DNA from: Chloroflexota bacterium
GTDB taxonomy: Bacteria > Chloroflexota > Anaerolineae > Thermoflexales > Thermoflexaceae
Assembly: GCA_030550075.1 (NCBI GenBank)
Contig: JAUQQB010000033.1
Coordinates: 1 to 13,851 of the forward strand
Reading direction: 5' to 3'
Length of the DNA stretch: 13,851 nucleotides
Shown here: piece by piece, positions 7,641 through 13,751 of the stretch
Layout of the letters: every line of letters begins with the position of its first letter
Position numbering within the stretch: the first letter of the stretch is position 1
Program-made: the position numbers and the translations under genes
The notes under the pieces: generated by a model
What the model saw: the letters and a program-made list of their open reading frames with translations, nothing else
The model's database searches: none
What the model was told of the DNA's origin: nothing

Positions 7641-9577
7641 CGGCGCACCTCAATCCATCCAAGCTCCAGATGGTCGGAGGCATCTATCGGCGTGCGGACC
7701 AGCGTTTCCCAATTGTAGCGCCCGATCACTAGCCGATAGCGCCCCGAGGGGATTCCAGCGGGCAACCGCAGCTCAAAGCGTTCAAAGATCAATTCTCCCT
7801 CAGGCCAGGCCACAGATGGATAGCGCCCACGGCCCACCGGATGGTCGTCTTGAGCGATGAGCTGACCGTTTTCATCCAGGAGATGCACAAACACGCTGTG
7901 TTCTTCTGAAACCGTTGCCCAACGCCGCCAGGCGGTCGAAACTCGCAACTCGCCGCCGGAGGGGATGCTCCCTTCCGGCTCTACACGAAAGGCAACGAGC
8001 TCCACCCCATCCGCCCAGCGCGCCTCAACCCGCCGCATCTTGTCCAAAGCGCGCCCAGCCGGTCGAAAGGCCAGCAGCCGTAATGGGCCGAAGGCTTCCT
8101 CCCTCAAGAGTTCTGCATGAAGCGCTAACCATTGTTCCACCTCCTCAGAGCCCGGCCACATAGGCAGGTGAACCGGGATCAGCCAGATCCGATCATATTG
8201 TCCAGCGAGGCGCTCTAAAGCAGCGAGCGTTTCCTCCCGTTGGAACGGTTGAGAGGCAGGCAGCATCCCCCACCGAGCACCGCCTCGATGGTAATACGTA
8301 AAAGCGGGGTCCGGGAAGGTGATCAGCGCGTAATCCCCCGGACCCGTCTCCCGGTTGAGTTCCGCTGCCAGCTCGCGGATCGGTGGGCTCTTGGCATAAC
8401 GGGGGTCCAGGTAATGATGCCACAGGCTCTGGGCGAAGCCGATCCCGATCCCCAGGCTACAGAAAAAGGGAAAAAGAAGAAAGCCCTGATCCCATAGTCT
8501 CTCCATCGTAAGTCGTCCGATCCCAATGGAGGCCAGGAGGATCCAGAAGGGGAGGGCGGTGATCATATAATGGGGCGCAAAGACCGCCCGGCTCTGCGCA
8601 GCGAGGAAGGCCACAAGGATGGGAGCAACGAGGTGCCCGATGATCCAGATGCCATCGGCTCGCGCGGTCCGAAGCAAGGAGAGCCCTCCAATCAGCGCAG
8701 CTACCGCCCAGAGGATAGTGGCGACCGCAGCCGGCCATCCATCACCGGTGGTCCCTACCGTAAACACCTGCAGGATCTGCCAGAGGCCATTCCAGAGCGA
8801 GGGAGCGTGCCGGGCCGTCCCGGTGTAAGGGGCAAGGGCATGGACGGCCAGGAGAACGCCGGGGAGACTAAGAAGCAAGATCCCCCCCTGGGCGATCCCC
8901 CATAACCGAAGGCGGTGGGACCACAAAGTTCCGATCAACACGGCCTGCAGGGCGAACAAGATCGCTAAATTGTAGTGATAATAGACCCCCATGGTTCCAA
9001 TCAGAACGAAAAGGGCCCAATCCCGCTGCCGGTTCGTGCGCAAGGCATGCATCAGGGCCAGCGGCTCGGCGATGCCAAAGAAGGCCAGCGTCCCATACTG
9101 GCGCGCGTCCTGGCTTTGCCAGATCAAATAGGGATGCAGACTCGCGAGGGCCATCCCCAGCCATGCGATCCTTCGAGGCTGACCCATCGCCTGAAGCCAT
9201 CGGCTGATCAGCGGCGCAATCAGGAAGGTCAGGAACAGGGAATGGAACCGTAACACAAACTCCGAATCGCCGGTCAGCTCCATCCAGGTTTTCATCCAGA
9301 GGAAATGCAGTGGGGAATGAGGCTCCCGGGCCTCCCAGATGAACCGGAGGATGGCGCCCGGATCCTGGCGGGCGATCATCCAGGAGAAGGCCTCATCCCC
9401 GCGGAGCGAGGGCGCTGAGAGCCGGAACATCCGCAGGGCAAAGCCCAGCGCCAGCATCGCGAAGACAGCTAAGAGGGAGCGGAGAGCGAAGGGCCGCGTC
9501 CCTGCCCTGGTTCCAGGGCGAGTTGAGCGCCTCTTTCTCTCCCGGATCTCGAACCTCCACACGGAGCGCGCGCTCAT
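7637..9577 (-). CDS. GT39/PMT_2-family glycosyltransferase with C-terminal beta-sandwich domain
   Basis: A 646-residue membrane glycosyltransferase of the GT39-like (PMT_2) type, expected to move a sugar from a polyprenyl-phosphate donor to an acceptor outside the membrane. The N terminus is a basic, Arg-rich cytoplasmic tail of about 30 residues. Membrane segment 1 leads to 'LRGDEAFSW' (D61-E62, the predicted catalytic acid site). Two further family marks follow: 'SPLHFLWMKTW...GDSEFVLRF' and 'HPYLIWQSQDARQYG'. After the membrane part there is a soluble region (402-516) with GPGDYALITFP and DRIWLIP. The last 130 residues form the beta-rich domain, with VFVHLLDENG (562-571), SGRYRLVIGRY and a final IEVRR. 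Both ends are ATGA overlaps (9574-9577 and 7637-7640), and GAGG lies 7 nt before the ATG. The next gene upstream is a clear paralog. Family: sure; substrate unknown. Confidence 0.88.
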   Translation of the reverse strand: MSARSVWRFEIRERKRRSTRPGTRAGTRPFALRSLLAVFAMLALGFALRMFRLSAPSLRGDEAFSWMIARQDPGAILRFIWEAREPHSPLHFLWMKTWMELTGDSEFVLRFHSLFLTFLIAPLISRWLQAMGQPRRIAWLGMALASLHPYLIWQSQDARQYGTLAFFGIAEPLALMHALRTNRQRDWALFVLIGTMGVYYHYNLAILFALQAVLIGTLWSHRLRLWGIAQGGILLLSLPGVLLAVHALAPYTGTARHAPSLWNGLWQILQVFTVGTTGDGWPAAVATILWAVAALIGGLSLLRTARADGIWIIGHLVAPILVAFLAAQSRAVFAPHYMITALPFWILLASIGIGRLTMERLWDQGFLLFPFFCSLGIGIGFAQSLWHHYLDPRYAKSPPIRELAAELNRETGPGDYALITFPDPAFTYYHRGGARWGMLPASQPFQREETLAALERLAGQYDRIWLIPVHLPMWPGSEEVEQWLALHAELLREEAFGPLRLLAFRPAGRALDKMRRVEARWADGVELVAFRVEPEGSIPSGGELRVSTAWRRWATVSEEHSVFVHLLDENGQLIAQDDHPVGRGRYPSVAWPEGELIFERFELRLPAGIPSGRYRLVIGRYNWETLVRTPIDASDHLELGWIEVRR

Positions 9578-11424
9578 CGTCGAACCTCAATCACATCCAG
9601 CGTCAGAGATTCTGCGAGCCCATCCGGGCGGCCCACCGTAAGAATCAGGCGATAACGCCCTGGAGGTATATCCGCGGGCAAGAGGAAATCCCGATCGTCC
9701 ACAACTACGGCGTCCGAGGGCCAGCTCGACAACGGATAACGTTCCAGCACACCTCCCCGCGGCGGAGCCCCCTCAATCTGGAAGATCCCATCCGGATGAA
9801 TCAAGACCACTCGAAGCTGCGCATTCACATCCGCATCCGGAAGGCGACGCCAATAAAGGGTTAAGTGAAACTGCCGCGTTGGCGGGAAGACGCCCCACCG
9901 GTGCGGAGCAACGCCGCTCTTGCCCGCATGCTGAAACCCAACGAGCTCCCAACCCGAGGCGAAGCGATGCGTCACGGGGCGAGCTTCTTGAGGAAGCGAT
10001 GGCCGGGTCCACTGCAGCGCATAGGCGCGGATCCGAATCTTCTCCGGGAAGACCTCCATCCGCACCGGATAGCGCGCCCTCAATGTCTGATCCATCAGAT
10101 CCAGCGGATCCGCCCAATCCGCGTGGGCCCGGATATACCACAGGGTATCGTGACCCTCTATGGGAAGGCGAAGCAGGGTCTCCTCCGCCCTCGCCGGATC
10201 GGGGATCGGATGGGCAAAGGCGCTGTGGTCCAGTGGTTTCCGGTAGTAATAAAAAAACGGGAACCGAATGTATTCGGCAAAGAACAGCGCAACATCGTGA
10301 GATCCCGAATGTGCGGCGACCCAGCCCGCAGCGCCCCGCCAGTCCTCCTTGGCACTCATCGGGCTCCATAGATCTTGGAACCCTGCCATCGCCAGTCCAA
10401 TCCAACCGGCCAGAGCCCAAATGCGCCAGGTCGGATGCCCGATCCCCGCGGCGAGCCCGGCGAGGGCCAGCGGGGTCAAGGACATCCAGTAACGAGGGGA
10501 GGTGAGCGGGAAGCGCTGGCTCGCCAGATACCGGAAGGCTATACCCAACATGAGACCGAGCAGGCTGGCCCGAACGGGGCGTTCCTTCCACGCCCCCAGG
10601 ATCAGAATGAGACCGCCATACAGCGCTCCCAGAAGTGCAAGACGTGGGTTTGACGCCTGATAAACCGTCCAGGCGGTTAGAAGCTGTTGAAGGGCTTTCA
10701 GAGGGGGAAGCGGAGGATTCCACCACAGGATTGCGCCTTGTTGCCCGTTCCATGCCTGCCAGGCCAGTGGAAGCCCAGCGAGCATCAGGAACGCCATGGT
10801 ACCCCGTCCTCCGCGGGTGGACCAGAGAGGGCGTCTGAGTGCCACGGTGAGGCCGAGATGGGCGATCGCCAAGAAAACTGTCGTCAGATGAACGTAGCAT
10901 GCTGCCGCAAGGGTGAGGGCGTAGAGCAGCCAGTAACGGAGACAATCCTTGCGGAGCGCTCTCAGGAGCCAGACCCCGCTCATCGCGCTGAGGGCGAACA
11001 GCAATCCATAAACCCGAGCTTCCTGGGCGAACCAGATCAGGTAGGGCTGGGAAGCGCCCAGCGCCAGCGCAATCAGCCGGTTGGATTTGCGGCTGACGAG
11101 CGTCCCCAGATGCCAGAGCCAGGCCAAGCCAAACGCCATCCACCATGCGGAGAAAAAGCGAACCACAAACTCCGTATCCCCTGCCAGGGCCATCCATCCC
11201 TTTAAGAGCAGAAAATAGAGGGGAGGGCTTGCCTCTTCTTTGAAAGCCATTGTCCGTTCCAGCAACGTTGGCAGTGGCAGCTGAGCGATCCAGATGGCCA
11301 CCGCTTCATCCAGCCATATGCTATGAAATGTTAAGAACGGCAGTCGCAGGGCCCAGGCGGCCCCAAGCAACAGGAGTCCAATCCAAAGCGAACGTGCCAT
11401 CGATGCTTGTATCCTCCGAAACAT
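9574..11424 (-). CDS. GT39/PMT_2-family glycosyltransferase with C-terminal beta-sandwich domain (paralog of downstream gene)
   Basis: A GT39-like membrane glycosyltransferase of 616 residues from this start. It shows 'IWLDEAVAIW' (D39-E40, predicted catalytic acids), 'SPPLYFLLLKGW...GDTEFVVRF' and 'QPYLIWFAQEARVYG'. These match the downstream gene block by block, so the two are tandem paralogs. A soluble region (about 362-483) has DVALFF and DTLWYIR. The tail (484-616) has LYWRRL (from 523), VVLIHPDG (near 540), PPGRYRLIL and ends IEVRR. In this copy the FVH strand is altered and IGLY is missing, so the domain is the most diverged. Start is uncertain: ATG 11424 has GGAG 11 nt upstream; ATG 11400 has GGAGG 12 nt upstream and opens directly into the membrane segment; GTG 11529 has GAGG 4 nt upstream but lies inside the ATPase gene. 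It is the first gene of the glycosyltransferase run. Confidence 0.83.
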   Translation of the reverse strand: MFRRIQASMARSLWIGLLLLGAAWALRLPFLTFHSIWLDEAVAIWIAQLPLPTLLERTMAFKEEASPPLYFLLLKGWMALAGDTEFVVRFFSAWWMAFGLAWLWHLGTLVSRKSNRLIALALGASQPYLIWFAQEARVYGLLFALSAMSGVWLLRALRKDCLRYWLLYALTLAAACYVHLTTVFLAIAHLGLTVALRRPLWSTRGGRGTMAFLMLAGLPLAWQAWNGQQGAILWWNPPLPPLKALQQLLTAWTVYQASNPRLALLGALYGGLILILGAWKERPVRASLLGLMLGIAFRYLASQRFPLTSPRYWMSLTPLALAGLAAGIGHPTWRIWALAGWIGLAMAGFQDLWSPMSAKEDWRGAAGWVAAHSGSHDVALFFAEYIRFPFFYYYRKPLDHSAFAHPIPDPARAEETLLRLPIEGHDTLWYIRAHADWADPLDLMDQTLRARYPVRMEVFPEKIRIRAYALQWTRPSLPQEARPVTHRFASGWELVGFQHAGKSGVAPHRWGVFPPTRQFHLTLYWRRLPDADVNAQLRVVLIHPDGIFQIEGAPPRGGVLERYPLSSWPSDAVVVDDRDFLLPADIPPGRYRLILTVGRPDGLAESLTLDVIEVRR

Positions 11425-11507
11425 ATGGGATGGATCTCCGCACATTTCGGTGGCCTGTGCATCAGGCCTCCCCTTCTCCGGTCGAGCGAAAGGATCGGGA
11501 TAAGGCA
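11425..11507 (-). other. Short spacer between ATPase and glycosyltransferase genes
   Basis: About 83 nt separate the ATPase stop from the chosen glycosyltransferase start. A small inverted repeat (GGCCTG at 11452-11457, CAGGCC at 11463-11468, 5-nt loop) is present but has no T run, so it is not a convincing terminator. No clear sigma70 promoter is visible, so read-through from the ATPase gene is the simplest idea. The reading frame of the glycosyltransferase is open across the whole spacer. Confidence 0.4.
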
Positions 11508-12272
11508 CTAGGCTGGCCAGATCAACCACCCGGCCTCGGGATGTCGCGCGACTCGCATCGGGATCTCATAAGCGGCTTCCAGGAGGGCCGGCTGAAGGAC
11601 CTCCTCCGGGGGCCCAAAAGCCAGGGCCCGGCCGTTTTTCAGCAACAACAGCCGATCGCAGAAACGGGCTGCCAGGTGAAGATCGTGAATTGCCAGCACC
11701 CCTGCCATACGCTCTGTCTGAAGCATCCCACGGATCAACTGGAGAAGCCGAAGTTGATATTTCAGGTCCAGATGAGCGAAGGCCTCATCCAGCAACAGGA
11801 TGCGAGGGGTCTGGGCAAAGGCACGGGCGATGAGCAGACGCTGTCGTTCTCCCCCCGAAAGCGTCCCCACCAGCCGTTCCGCGAACGCACGGGTCTCCGT
11901 CCGGATCATCGCCTGCTGGATCTGCATGCGATCGGTTACGGAAAGCGCGGACAGCCAGGAGAGATGGGGCGTGCGCCCAAAGGAGACCACCTCCTCCCCA
12001 GTGAAGGCTTCAGGGAGGGAAGCCCCCTGGGGGACCACAGCGATCCATCGGGCTCGTTGTTCTGGGGGAAGGCGGTGGAGCGGGATGTCCTCCCAGAAGA
12101 TTGCGCCAGCCTGGATTGGGATCACACCGCTCAGCGCGCGGAGCACCGTCGTCTTTCCGGCACCGTTCGGGCCGATCAATCCCAGCGCCTGACCCGGCCC
12201 CACGGAGAAACTTAACCCCGTGATGACCACCTGGTCCCCATAAGCGATCCGCAGGTTCTCTACCTGAAGCAT
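11508..12272 (-). CDS. ABC transporter ATP-binding protein, FecCD-type (iron/heme/cobalamin importer class)
   Basis: This 254-residue cytoplasmic ATPase would power uptake through a FecCD/BtuC-type permease. Visible motifs in order are Walker A GPNGAGKT (34-41), Q-loop VVPQ (Q82), the 'FGRTPHLSW' segment typical of the iron/B12 subgroup, signature LSGGE (138-142), Walker B ILLLDE (158-163), D-loop AHLD (166-169) and H-loop H196 in AIHDLH. All catalytic residues are present and the length is normal. The usual 'DEPT' after Walker B reads DEAF, a modest variant. No permease or binding protein is next to it: a 438-nt noncoding region lies upstream and glycosyltransferases lie downstream. It therefore either serves partners encoded elsewhere or is left over from a broken locus. 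GAGGGG just before ATG 12272 serves as ribosome binding site. Siderophore, heme and cobalamin cannot be told apart from the ATPase alone. Confidence 0.9.
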   Translation of the reverse strand: MLQVENLRIAYGDQVVITGLSFSVGPGQALGLIGPNGAGKTTVLRALSGVIPIQAGAIFWEDIPLHRLPPEQRARWIAVVPQGASLPEAFTGEEVVSFGRTPHLSWLSALSVTDRMQIQQAMIRTETRAFAERLVGTLSGGERQRLLIARAFAQTPRILLLDEAFAHLDLKYQLRLLQLIRGMLQTERMAGVLAIHDLHLAARFCDRLLLLKNGRALAFGPPEEVLQPALLEAAYEIPMRVARHPEAGWLIWPA

Positions 12273-12308
12273 ATCCCCTCTCTTCTTTGCTGAACTTCCT
12301 ATCCTTTC

Positions 12309-12337
12309 AGTCTAAGGCTTTATGAAGCACTCAACAA
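12309..12337 (-). promoter_or_regulatory. Weak candidate promoter for the ABC ATPase gene
   Basis: On the minus strand TTGTTG (12332-12337) and TAGACT (12309-12314) are 17 nt apart and lie about 37 nt before the ATPase start. Both boxes match consensus only partly, so this is tentative. Confidence 0.25.
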
Positions 12338-12446
12338 ATGGGGGGTCTCCCCCTTGAGGGTTACGAAAAGCGGATCGGCGTCCCATGGTTTCCTCAGGCC
12401 CAATACTCTTCAGCCCAGAGGGCTTTAGGGGGGCTGTCCAGCTGGT

Positions 12447-12526
12447 CATCCCTTTCGATCTAAGCCGAAGAGGTAGACGACCAACACCTGGACGCTGGAT
12501 CCATAGGCTGGTCCCCGAAAGGGATG
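12447..12526. repeat. 11-bp perfect inverted repeat with 58-nt spacer
   Basis: CATCCCTTTCG at 12447-12457 is the exact reverse complement of 12516-12526. Inside and beside it are further matches: CCAACA at 12481-12486 with TGTTGG at 12525-12530, and GTCCAG with CTGGAC. The arrangement could fold into a branched RNA or mark a small repeat element. No tRNA, riboswitch or insertion sequence was recognised. Confidence 0.45.
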
Positions 12527-12651
12527 TTGGGGGAGGCAGGCCATAAAGACCACCCTATCCACCCTAACCGATTTCCCCTCCTCGCGTTCCCTCGCGGCCC
12601 CACAGAAGGGATAAAGCTTTCAAACCATGACATAATTTTGGGTCCAGTTGC

Positions 12652-12680
12652 TTGACAGAAATAGCAGAAATAACTAAAAT
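12652..12680 (+). promoter_or_regulatory. Sigma70-type promoter of the lacI-family gene
   Basis: A perfect -35 box TTGACA (12652-12657) is followed after exactly 17 nt by TAAAAT (12675-12680), five of six matches to the -10 consensus. Transcription should begin near 12686-12688, leaving a 5' leader of only about 24 nt before ATG 12711. The surrounding sequence is locally AT-rich, in contrast to the GC-rich genes. Confidence 0.85.
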
Positions 12681-12689
12681 AATCGTGAT

Positions 12690-12705
12690 GCTAACACGTG
12701 TTAGC
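12690..12705. promoter_or_regulatory. Perfect 16-bp palindromic operator, probably for the adjacent LacI-family protein
   Basis: GCTAACACGTGTTAGC is a perfect palindrome with a central CpG, the usual shape of LacI/GalR-family operators. It covers about +3 to +18 of the predicted transcript and lies between the promoter and the start codon of the LacI-family gene. A bound repressor would block transcription initiation or early elongation. Negative autoregulation of this gene and the genes behind it is the natural reading. Confidence 0.75.
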
Positions 12706-12710
12706 AAGCG

Positions 12711-13751
12711 ATGATGAAACGCCGATCTCCAACGGCTGAGGATGTGGCCCGCCTGGCCGGGGTTTCGCGGACCACCGTTTCCCTGGTGCTGAATGGGGTG
12801 CCGGATGCCCGGATCAGCCCGGAGACCCGACAGCGGGTGCTGGAAGCGGCGGCTCGCCTGAATTACCGACCCCATGCCGGGGCCCGGCATCTGGTCCGCG
12901 GGCGCTCCGAAGTGATCGCCTTCGTCATGCGTCAGACCCCCGATCAGGTCTTTGTCGATGCCTTCCTCCCGGAGGTATTACGGGGCCTGAGCGATGTTCT
13001 TCGAGAGGCCAACCTGCATCTGTTGCTCTTTCCCCTCGCCCCTGACCACGCCCCGGAGGAAACCACGCGGCTGCTTCAGGAGCGCCGGGTGGATGGGATG
13101 ATCCTCTCCGGCCCGCGCTTTGAAGATCGGGAGTGGCTGGAACACTGGGCGCAGGAAACCCCGGTGGTTCTCCTGGGGCATCTGGCCGGCAGCTCGCTCC
13201 CCTCAGTGGATGTAGACAATCTGCAGGCCGCGGCGATGGCCACGCGCCACCTGTTGAGGCTGGGCCATCGACGGATTGGGCTGATCACCAACGCCCCGCT
13301 GTCATATACGGCCAGCTATGAGCGCTGGCTCGGCTATCGCCAGGCTCTGGAGGAGGCCGGCATCCCTTACGATGAAACCCTGGTCGCTTTCGGGGCGTTC
13401 ACTCCCGTCAGCGGGGCGGCCGCAATGGAGCGGCTGCTGCAGCTCCCCGAGCTTCCTACCGCGGTTTTTGTGGCCAGTGATGTGGTGGCCTTCGGCGCCC
13501 TTCAGGTGATCCGCCGCCACGGCCTGCGGGTTCCCCAGGACCTGGCCCTGGTGGGCTTCGATGATGTGCCGCTGTCGGCCTACCTCGATCCGCCGTTGAC
13601 CACCGTGCACCTGCCGGCAGAAGATCTCGGGCGGGAGGCGGGCCGGCTGTTACTCCAGTGGATCCAGGAGGGACGGCCCTCGACCGCAACGATCCGGCTG
13701 GCCACCCGGCTGATCATCCGTCAATCCTGTGGCGCGGGAGGTGGAACATGA
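12711..13751 (+). CDS. LacI/GalR-family transcriptional regulator
   Basis: A 346-residue DNA-binding regulator with the usual LacI layout and length. The N-terminal helix-turn-helix (about 8-29) reads 'EDVARLAGVSRTTVSLVLNG'. Next come helix 3 and the hinge, 'LNYRPHAGARHL', where L61 corresponds to the leucine that wedges into the central CpG of LacI operators. Residues from about 66 onward form the periplasmic-binding-protein-like sensor domain, with 'VDGMILSG', 'LGHRRIGLI', 'FVASDVVAFGALQVIRRHGLRVPQDLALVGFDD' split across strands and a closing 'PPLTTVHLPAEDLGREA'. The ligand is probably a sugar. Two ATGs stand in tandem (12711 and 12714); neither has a Shine-Dalgarno sequence, and the predicted leader is about 24 nt. 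The stop overlaps the next ATG as ATGA. The following lipoprotein suggests that it controls a sugar-uptake operon beginning with its own gene. Confidence 0.93.
   Translation: MMKRRSPTAEDVARLAGVSRTTVSLVLNGVPDARISPETRQRVLEAAARLNYRPHAGARHLVRGRSEVIAFVMRQTPDQVFVDAFLPEVLRGLSDVLREANLHLLLFPLAPDHAPEETTRLLQERRVDGMILSGPRFEDREWLEHWAQETPVVLLGHLAGSSLPSVDVDNLQAAAMATRHLLRLGHRRIGLITNAPLSYTASYERWLGYRQALEEAGIPYDETLVAFGAFTPVSGAAAMERLLQLPELPTAVFVASDVVAFGALQVIRRHGLRVPQDLALVGFDDVPLSAYLDPPLTTVHLPAEDLGREAGRLLLQWIQEGRPSTATIRLATRLIIRQSCGAGGGT
13737..13742 (+). promoter_or_regulatory. Strong ribosome binding site for the lipoprotein gene
   Basis: GGAGGT lies 5 nt before ATG 13748, inside the last codons of the LacI-family gene. 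It contrasts with the missing site before the regulator itself, which suggests that the lipoprotein is translated much more strongly than the regulator from the same mRNA. Confidence 0.8.

Larger units (their letters stand above)
12273..12640. other. Noncoding region with several hairpins between divergent genes
   Basis: No convincing gene is seen here. Features noted are GGGGG-TCT-CCCCC (12341-12353), AGCCC-AGA-GGGCT (12412-12424, followed by TTTA), an 11-bp inverted repeat (12447-12457 with 12516-12526) and an ACC/CCC-rich stretch near 12550-12600. A 45-codon ATG-started minus-strand frame (12312-12449) lacks a proper ribosome binding site and resembles no family I recognise. The region may be a small repeat element or a structured leader for the ATPase gene. 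Confidence 0.4.

Noticed and set aside
11250..12215. Plus-strand open frame of 321 codons opposite the ATPase and glycosyltransferase genes
   Set aside because: It lies antisense to genes with clear family motifs, has a low-complexity composition without domains, and spans the spacer between two real genes. Long antisense frames are expected in GC-rich coding DNA.
12340..12355. GGGGG-TCT-CCCCC hairpin as a terminator
   Set aside because: The stem is short and no T run follows on either strand beyond two bases, and no gene ends just before it.
12564..12890. Minus-strand frame of 108 codons opposite the start of the LacI-family gene
   Set aside because: It overlaps the promoter, the operator and the helix-turn-helix coding region; no motif is seen and no good ribosome binding site.
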